DNA from: an uncultured Neomegalonema sp.
GTDB lineage: Bacteria; Pseudomonadota; Alphaproteobacteria; Rhodobacterales; Rhodobacteraceae
Assembly (NCBI GenBank): GCA_937958345.1
Contig: CALGNW010000232.1
Location: forward strand, 1-7,298
Length of the DNA: 7,298 nt
Direction of reading: 5' to 3'
In this document: positions 1 through 4,238 of the stretch, piece by piece
Numbering within the stretch: the first letter of the stretch is position 1
Layout of the letters: every line of letters begins with the position of its first letter
Notes under the pieces: generated by a model
The model's database searches: none
What the model saw: the letters and a program-made list of their open reading frames with translations, nothing else
Told to the model about the DNA's origin: nothing
Program-made: the position numbers and the translations under genes

Positions 1-1068
1 CACCAGCCAGCCATCGCTGTAGACCCGCGTGCGTGCGGGATCGAAGCTCAGGTTCACCGTGCCTTCGGGGATGGGCGCGCTTTCGGGGAGGATGGCGTTG
101 ACGCGGGTGCCGGCGACGTCGGCCTCGACGATGCGGTGGCGGCCCGTGTCGGCGACGCGGGTGACGGTGGCGGGGACGCCTTGCGCGGCGAAGGTCACGA
201 ATTCGGGGCGGATGCCGATTTCCGTGCGGCCCGTGGCGGTGGCGGTGTTCTCGGTGGTGCCATTCTCAGTAGGAACCGCGACGCCGCCGATGAAGGCCAT
301 GCCGTCGCGCGTGTCGCAGGGGATTACGTTCATGCCCGGCGAGCCGATGAAATGGCCGACGAAGGTGTGGGCGGGGCGCTCGAACAGGTCGACGGGGGTG
401 CCGATCTGGACGATGACGCCCTCGTCCATCACCACGACCTGATCGGCGAAGGTCAGCGCCTCGGTCTGGTCGTGGGTGACGTAGATCATCGTGGCGCGGA
501 CCTTGTGGTGCAGCTCCTTGAGCTTGGAGCGGAGCTTCCATTTCAGGTGCGGGTCGATGACGGTGAGCGGCTCGTCGAACATGATGACGGCGACGTCGTC
601 GCGCACGAGGCCCCGCCCCATCGAAATCTTCTGCTTGGCATCGGGGGTCAGGCCCGCCGCCCGGCGCTTGAGCATGTCGCCCAATTCGAGCATCGTGGCG
701 ATCTCGCGGACGCGGGCATCGACCTGTTTCGCGGGCACGCCCCGGTTGCGCAGGGGGAAGGCGAGATTATCGTAGACGGTCATGGTGTCGTAGATGACCG
801 GGAACTGAAACACCTGCGCAATGTTGCGCGCGGCGGGTGGCTCGTGCGTGACATCGACATCATCGAACAGGATGCGGCCTTGGGTCGGGGCGAGCAGGCC
901 CGAGATGATGTTGAGCAGGGTGGACTTGCCGCACCCCGACGGGCCGAGCAGGGCGTAAGCGCCGCCGTCGCTCCACTCCAGATCAATCTGTTGCAGGGCG
1001 TAATCGGCGTCGGTTTGCGGGTTTGCCATGTAGGAGTGGCGCAGGTTGTCGAGGGTTATGCGGGCCAT
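1..1068 (-). CDS. glpT: GlpT, ABC glycerol importer ATPase (3'-truncated by window edge)
   Basis: Cytoplasmic ATP-binding subunit of a MalK/Ugp-type importer, predicted to pair with GlpS and energise glycerol uptake. I translated 356 codons with no stop before the left edge; the last residues (SDGWLV) align with the end of GlpS (SDGRLVA), so only a few codons are probably missing. Visible parts are Walker A GPSGCGKST (residues 42-50), Q-loop Q88, Walker B VIMFDE (161-166) with catalytic E166, H-loop THD with H199, and a C-terminal TOBE-like region with GIRPEF near 285-290. The signature motif is not LSGGQ but LTPDAKQ (140-146), so it cannot form a normal composite site for its partner. The start ATG at 1068 has AGGAG 9 nt upstream (1078-1082). 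It is the third gene of the glpV-glpS-glpT unit and visibly richer in GC than glpV. The gene name rests on context plus the unusual signature; the MalK-like ATPase assignment is near certain. Confidence 0.9.
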   Translation of the reverse strand, partial: MARITLDNLRHSYMANPQTDADYALQQIDLEWSDGGAYALLGPSGCGKSTLLNIISGLLAPTQGRILFDDVDVTHEPPAARNIAQVFQFPVIYDTMTVYDNLAFPLRNRGVPAKQVDARVREIATMLELGDMLKRRAAGLTPDAKQKISMGRGLVRDDVAVIMFDEPLTVIDPHLKWKLRSKLKELHHKVRATMIYVTHDQTEALTFADQVVVMDEGVIVQIGTPVDLFERPAHTFVGHFIGSPGMNVIPCDTRDGMAFIGGVAVPTENGTTENTATATGRTEIGIRPEFVTFAAQGVPATVTRVADTGRHRIVEADVAGTRVNAILPESAPIPEGTVNLSFDPARTRVYSDGWLV

Positions 1069-1094
1069 TGCGCAGCGCTCCTATCGAGTGGAGA

Positions 1095-1127
1095 ACCCTC
1101 ACCCATCCCTCTCCCGATGGGAGAGGG
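1095..1127. repeat. GA/CT-rich intergenic palindrome between glpS and glpT
   Basis: The 91 bp gap between the glpS stop and glpT start holds a perfect 9-bp inverted repeat, ccctctccc (1107-1115) and gggagaggg (1119-1127), separated by 3 nt, preceded by ccctcaccc at 1096-1104. From memory this resembles small dispersed intergenic palindromes seen in many proteobacterial genomes; that cannot be confirmed from one copy. In the transcript it would form a strong hairpin. No U-tract follows in the minus direction, so it is not a simple terminator; it could stabilise upstream mRNA or reduce read-through into glpT. An alternative pairing (cccatc 1102-1107 with gatggg 1116-1121) would compete with the main stem. 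Confidence 0.55.
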
Positions 1128-1159
1128 TATAAAGGTCGCCTTTGGCGTCATGTACATCT

Positions 1160-2221
1160 TCACGCCACCAGCCTTCCATCGCTGCCGAAATAGAGGCCGC
1201 GTGCGGCGTCGAAATAAAAGTCGTGCGTCTCGCCGACTTTGAAGGCATGGACGCCGTGGGATTGGGAGACCCAAGGCTCTGACCCGCGCGTGAAATGTGC
1301 GATGGATTCTGAGCCGCTCAATTCTGTGACAACAACGGTTCCTTGCACCTGAACGGCGTTGGCGCTTTCGCGTATCGGGCTGACGGCGTGGGGGTGCAGG
1401 CCGAGGGTATAGGGGCCGTCGGGGGCGTTGGCGAGGGGAGCGGGAGCCGCCCAGCGTGCGCCCTCCATGATGATCTCGCCGCCCTCCTTTTTGACCGCAG
1501 CGGCATTGATGGGGGGATCGGAAAAGACGCGGGCGGTGTCGAGGTCTTTGGGTTTGCGGAAGACCGAGGATGTCTCACCGAATTGGGTGATCCGGCCCTC
1601 TTTCATCGTCGCAGTATGCCCGCCGAGCAGCAAAGCCTCGTGGGGTTCTGAGGTCGCATAGACCACAATCGCGCCGCGCCCCGCGAGCAGGCGGGGCAAC
1701 TCATCCCGTAATTCTTCGCGCAGTTTGTAATCGAGATTGGCGAGGGGTTCGTCGAACAGCACCACATCAGAATCCTTGACGATGGCGCGGGCGAGGGCGG
1801 TGCGCTGTTGCTGTCCGCCCGACAGTTCCGAGGGTTTGCGTTTGAGCATCGGGGTGAGGCGCATCAGCTCGGCGGCCTCTTCGACGCGGCGTTTACGTTC
1901 CTTGCGGCCTACGCCTGCTACGCGGAGGGGGGAGGCAATGTTCTCGAAGACGTTCATGTTCGGATAGTTGACGAAGAACTGATGCACGAGGCTGACATTG
2001 CGCTTTTGCGGAGACAGCGCCGTGACATTGCGGCCCTTGATCCATATCTCGCCGGAGGTCGGTCGCTCTAATCCCGCGATGAGTTTGATCAGCGTTGTCT
2101 TGCCGGACCGCGTTTCGCCCAAGAGGACATTGAAGCCGGTTTCGGCCATCGTGACGCTGGTGTCATATATGTGGGTGTCGGCACCGACGCGCTTGGTCAC
2201 TTGTTTAAGTTCGATGGTCAT
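1160..2221 (-). CDS. glpS: GlpS, ABC glycerol importer ATPase
   Basis: ATP-binding subunit of the glycerol importer, 353 residues, the usual length for this class (nucleotide-binding domain plus C-terminal TOBE-like domain). Walker A is GETRSGKT (35-42), which fits GxxxxGK[ST] but lacks the usual middle glycine. Q-loop Q81, signature LSGGQ (133-137), Walker B VVLFDE (153-158) with E158 and D-loop ANLD (161-164) are all present. The H-loop is abnormal: where related ATPases have THDQ-EA this protein reads TSEPHEA, placing serine 191 at the switch histidine. The C-terminal motif is GLHPHAV (274-280), compared with GIRPEF in GlpT. It lies second in the unit, 162 bp after glpV. The start is forced: an in-frame TGA lies two codons upstream, and the best Shine-Dalgarno (AGGAAA, 2235-2240) sits 13 nt from the ATG, rather far, suggesting modest translation. 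The fold is certain; the glycerol role comes from the glpV/glpR/glpD/glpK context. Confidence 0.92.
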   Translation of the reverse strand: MTIELKQVTKRVGADTHIYDTSVTMAETGFNVLLGETRSGKTTLIKLIAGLERPTSGEIWIKGRNVTALSPQKRNVSLVHQFFVNYPNMNVFENIASPLRVAGVGRKERKRRVEEAAELMRLTPMLKRKPSELSGGQQQRTALARAIVKDSDVVLFDEPLANLDYKLREELRDELPRLLAGRGAIVVYATSEPHEALLLGGHTATMKEGRITQFGETSSVFRKPKDLDTARVFSDPPINAAAVKKEGGEIIMEGARWAAPAPLANAPDGPYTLGLHPHAVSPIRESANAVQVQGTVVVTELSGSESIAHFTRGSEPWVSQSHGVHAFKVGETHDFYFDAARGLYFGSDGRLVA

Positions 2222-2242
2222 CTGAACTCACAGCTTTCCTGC

Positions 2243-2259
2243 GGGCACGCAATGTGCCC
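2243..2259 (-). promoter_or_regulatory. Small hairpin just before the glpS ribosome binding site
   Basis: A perfect 6-bp inverted repeat, gggcac (2243-2248) and gtgccc (2254-2259), with a 5-nt loop. In the minus-strand transcript it ends two nucleotides before the AGGAAA ribosome binding site of glpS. It could modulate ribosome access or block 3' exonucleases. No U-tract follows, so it is not a terminator. Function is inferred from position only. Confidence 0.35.
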
Positions 2260-2273
2260 CTTGATCGTCGTGG

Positions 2274-2293
2274 AAAATTGAAAAACGAATTTT
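2274..2293. promoter_or_regulatory. AT-rich inverted repeat in the glpV-glpS gap, possible operator or internal promoter
   Basis: An AT-rich island in an otherwise GC-rich gap holds aaaatt (2274-2279) and aatttt (2288-2293) around gaaaaacg. It contains AAAACGAAT (2282-2290), which recurs exactly on the other strand in the glpV leader (4133-4141). On the minus strand a poor promoter-like pair, TTGGAC (2305-2300) and TTCAAT (2282-2277) 17 nt apart, spans it. It may be a secondary regulator site or a weak internal promoter for glpS-glpT. This is low-confidence pattern evidence. Confidence 0.25.
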
Positions 2294-2305
2294 ATCGGGG
2301 TCCAA

Positions 2306-2331
2306 TTCTCCCCCCGTTTCCGGGGAGAGAA
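2306..2331 (-). promoter_or_regulatory. Intercistronic stem-loop with GAAA tetraloop between glpV and glpS
   Basis: In the minus-strand transcript, arms 2331-2321 (ttctctccccg) and 2316-2306 (cggggggagaa) pair along 11 bp with one G-U, closed by a GAAA loop of the very stable GNRA type. It starts about 52 nt after the glpV stop codon. The following bases (ttggacccc) are not a U-tract, so a Rho-independent terminator is unlikely. In binding-protein operons, a stem-loop directly after the binding-protein gene commonly protects that part of the mRNA and yields more binding protein than ATPase; that role is inferred here. Confidence 0.5.
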
Positions 2332-2383
2332 GAGGGAGAGTTGACCGTTCCGGGAGAAAAACGCTCACCGGTTTCGGCCAGCC

Positions 2384-4120
2384 TTATTTAGCAGCCCAGC
2401 GTTTTACGAGTTCGTCGTAGTTGACGGTTTCGCCTTGGGGCTTTTCGTTTTCAAGCTTTGCTTTCGCACCGCCCTTGCCGAGCCATTCCGAGGCGTCTTT
2501 TTCCTCGTTCAGACGCGGACCGCAGCCGCCATAGACATTTGCGCCCTCATCCGCGCGCTGCATCCGGGCCATGGTAATGTCCATCTCGGAGGCGAGACGG
2601 TCCATCGCCTCTTGCGGGGTGAACGCACCGGAGTTCACGTCACCGATTTGCTGCCACCAAATCTGAGCCAGCTTTGGATAGTCTGGCACGTTGACGCCGG
2701 TTGGCGACCACATCACACGGTCAGGCGAGCGATAGAATTCGACCAATCCGCCGAGTTTCGGCGCGCGCTCGGTAAAGCTTTCGTGGTTGATCGTGGAGTC
2801 GCGAATGAAGGTCAGACCCGTATGGGACTTTTTCACATCGACGGTTTTCGAGGTCACGAATTGCGCATAGAGCCACGCGGCCTTTTGGCGATCAACAGGG
2901 GTGGATTTGAACAGGGTCCATGATCCGGCATCCTGATAACCGAGTTTCTGGCCTTCTTCCCAATACGGACCATGAGGTGAGGGGGCCATGCGCCACAGGG
3001 GTGCGCCGTCTTCATCAACCGTATTGTTCCCCTCGGACTGAGGCGCAACCATCGACGCGGTGAAGGCGGTGTACCAGAAAATCTGTTGTGCGACGTTGCC
3101 TTGCGACAGGGCCGGAAGCGACTGGTAGAAATCGTAGTTCGCCGCACCCGGAGGCGCGTATTGGCGCAGCCATTCGTCCCATTTGCGGATCGCGTAAACC
3201 GCAGCGGGGCCGTTTGCCGCGCCGCCGCGTGATACGCTTGCACCGGCGGGATTACACGATCCCTCTTCCATGCGGATGCCCCATTCGTCAATCGGCACAC
3301 CATTCGGGAAGCCCTTGGAGCCTGCACCCGCCATGGACAGCCACGCATCGGTCATGCGCCAGCCGAGATCGGGCGCGCGTTTGCCGTAATCCATGTGGCC
3401 GTAGACTTTGACACCGTCGATTTCCTGAATGTCTTCCGAGAAGAATTCAGCGATGTCTTCGTAAGCGGACCAGTTTACCGGAACGCCGAGTTCATAGCCG
3501 TATTTTTCTTTGAACTGTTTCTGGAAGTCTTTGTTGTCGAACCAGTCCTTGCGGAACCAGTAGAGGTTCGCGAATTGCTGGTCGGGCAGTTGATAGAGGC
3601 TGCCATCGGGGCCGGTCGTGAACGACTTGCCGACGAAATCGTCAATGTCGAGTGTCGGGCTGGTGACGTCTTTGCCTTCACCGGCCATAAACTCGGTCAG
3701 GTTGACGGCGAGTTGCAGGCGCGCGTGTGTGCCGATCAGGTCGGAGTCGTTGATATAACCGTCATAGAGGTTGCGGCCCGTTTGCATCTGGGTCTGGACG
3801 GCCTGAACGACCTCGCCCTCGCCGAGCAACTGGTGGTTCACCTTGATGCCCGTAATGTCTTCGAAAGCCTTGGTCAGTGTTTGGCTTTCGTAGGTGTGGG
3901 TCGGAATGGTTTCCGACAGCACGTTGATTTCCATGCCCTTGAAAGGTTCAGCCGCCTTGATGAACCATTCCATCTCGGATTTCTGTTCGTCCATGGACAA
4001 AGCCGACGGCTGGAACTCTTCGCCGATCCATTTTTCAGCGGCGGCCATATCGGCCCAGGCCGAGGGCGCCGTTGATAGCACGGCAAGTGCTGCAACAGCG
4101 GACATAAGGTGTTTGCGCAT
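2384..4120 (-). CDS. glpV: GlpV, periplasmic glycerol-binding protein of ABC importer
   Basis: Extracellular solute-binding protein of the ABC importer, 578 residues from the chosen start, close to the roughly 570-580 I recall for the rhizobial GlpV family and far longer than ordinary sugar-binding proteins. The N-terminus is a Sec signal peptide: basic MRKH, a hydrophobic stretch, then A-W-A before D, giving probable cleavage after residue 23. The mature protein would capture glycerol in the periplasm and deliver it to the permeases. It has only two cysteines, C289 (in GSCNPAG) and C533 (in GGCGPRL), which could form a disulphide. Two tandem ATGs occur (4126 and 4120). GGGAGG directly abuts the first with no spacer but lies 6 nt from the second, so I chose the second. 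It is the promoter-proximal gene of the leftward unit, divergent from glpR, and is followed by a strong stem-loop. No ligand residues are assigned, and the substrate is inferred from family and context. Confidence 0.9.
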   Translation of the reverse strand: MRKHLMSAVAALAVLSTAPSAWADMAAAEKWIGEEFQPSALSMDEQKSEMEWFIKAAEPFKGMEINVLSETIPTHTYESQTLTKAFEDITGIKVNHQLLGEGEVVQAVQTQMQTGRNLYDGYINDSDLIGTHARLQLAVNLTEFMAGEGKDVTSPTLDIDDFVGKSFTTGPDGSLYQLPDQQFANLYWFRKDWFDNKDFQKQFKEKYGYELGVPVNWSAYEDIAEFFSEDIQEIDGVKVYGHMDYGKRAPDLGWRMTDAWLSMAGAGSKGFPNGVPIDEWGIRMEEGSCNPAGASVSRGGAANGPAAVYAIRKWDEWLRQYAPPGAANYDFYQSLPALSQGNVAQQIFWYTAFTASMVAPQSEGNNTVDEDGAPLWRMAPSPHGPYWEEGQKLGYQDAGSWTLFKSTPVDRQKAAWLYAQFVTSKTVDVKKSHTGLTFIRDSTINHESFTERAPKLGGLVEFYRSPDRVMWSPTGVNVPDYPKLAQIWWQQIGDVNSGAFTPQEAMDRLASEMDITMARMQRADEGANVYGGCGPRLNEEKDASEWLGKGGAKAKLENEKPQGETVNYDELVKRWAAK

Positions 4121-4126
4121 TGTCAT

Positions 4127-4132
4127 CCTCCC
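4127..4132 (-). promoter_or_regulatory. glpV ribosome binding site deciding the start
   Basis: GGGAGG on the minus strand. It touches the upstream ATG (4126) with zero spacing and stands 6 nt from the ATG at 4120, which favours initiation at 4120 and loss of the first two apparent residues (MT). Confidence 0.75.
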
Positions 4133-4142
4133 ATTCGTTTTG

Positions 4143-4172
4143 ATTGTTTTGTCGTGTTCATCTTATGCTCAA
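4143..4172 (-). promoter_or_regulatory. Candidate glpV promoter
   Basis: On the minus strand TTGAGC (4172-4167) could be a -35 box and AACAAT (4148-4143) a -10 box, 18 nt apart. This predicts a transcript start near 4136 and a short leader before GGGAGG. The -35 hexamer forms one arm of an inverted repeat with the candidate glpR -35 box. The -10 match is 4 of 6 to TATAAT, so the call is tentative. Confidence 0.4.
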
Positions 4173-4223
4173 ACGAAAATGACTTGAGCGTCAAGCGAAA
4201 ACTCGTATCGTGTTCAAGAAAAC
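4169..4223. promoter_or_regulatory. Candidate operator: tandem TCAARCGAAAA repeats in the divergent control region
   Basis: TCAAACGAAAA (4169-4179) and TCAAGCGAAAA (4191-4201) differ at one base and start exactly 22 bp apart, about two helical turns. A third, shorter TCAAGAAAAC starts at 4214. A related TCAAAACGAAT lies on the minus strand at 4143-4133. The second repeat overlaps a perfect palindrome, CTTGA-gcg-TCAAG (4183-4195). DeoR-family repressors often bind phased repeats over their own divergent promoters, so GlpR is the natural candidate. Binding is inferred. Confidence 0.45.
4184..4211 (+). promoter_or_regulatory. Candidate glpR-glpD(-glpK) promoter
   Basis: TTGAGC (4184-4189) and TATCGT (4206-4211) are 16 nt apart and would start transcription near 4218, about 20 nt before the glpR ATG. 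The candidate operator repeats overlap both boxes, consistent with repression by steric block. The match to consensus is moderate. Confidence 0.42.
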
Positions 4224-4238
4224 CGAGAAGGCACTTCA

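Noticed and set aside
136..1242. 368-codon open frame on the plus strand
   Set aside because: It lies antisense to glpT and the glpS end. The opposite strand encodes an ABC ATPase with clear motifs, while this frame gives low-complexity Gly/Ala/Asp/Val protein, the usual shadow of GC-rich coding DNA.
1056..1274. Small minus-strand frame over the glpS end and the palindrome
   Set aside because: It overlaps glpS in another frame; its peptide is produced by translating the intergenic repeat.
2222..2383. Rho-independent terminator in the 162-bp glpV-glpS gap
   Set aside because: Stem-loops are present but none is followed by a U-tract in the minus direction.
3395..4075. 226-codon open frame on the plus strand
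   Set aside because: It is antisense to glpV; no Shine-Dalgarno or recognisable domain, whereas glpV has a signal peptide, ribosome site and family features.
4121..4126. First of two tandem ATGs for glpV
   Set aside because: GGGAGG directly abuts it with no spacing, while the second ATG has ideal 6-nt spacing.
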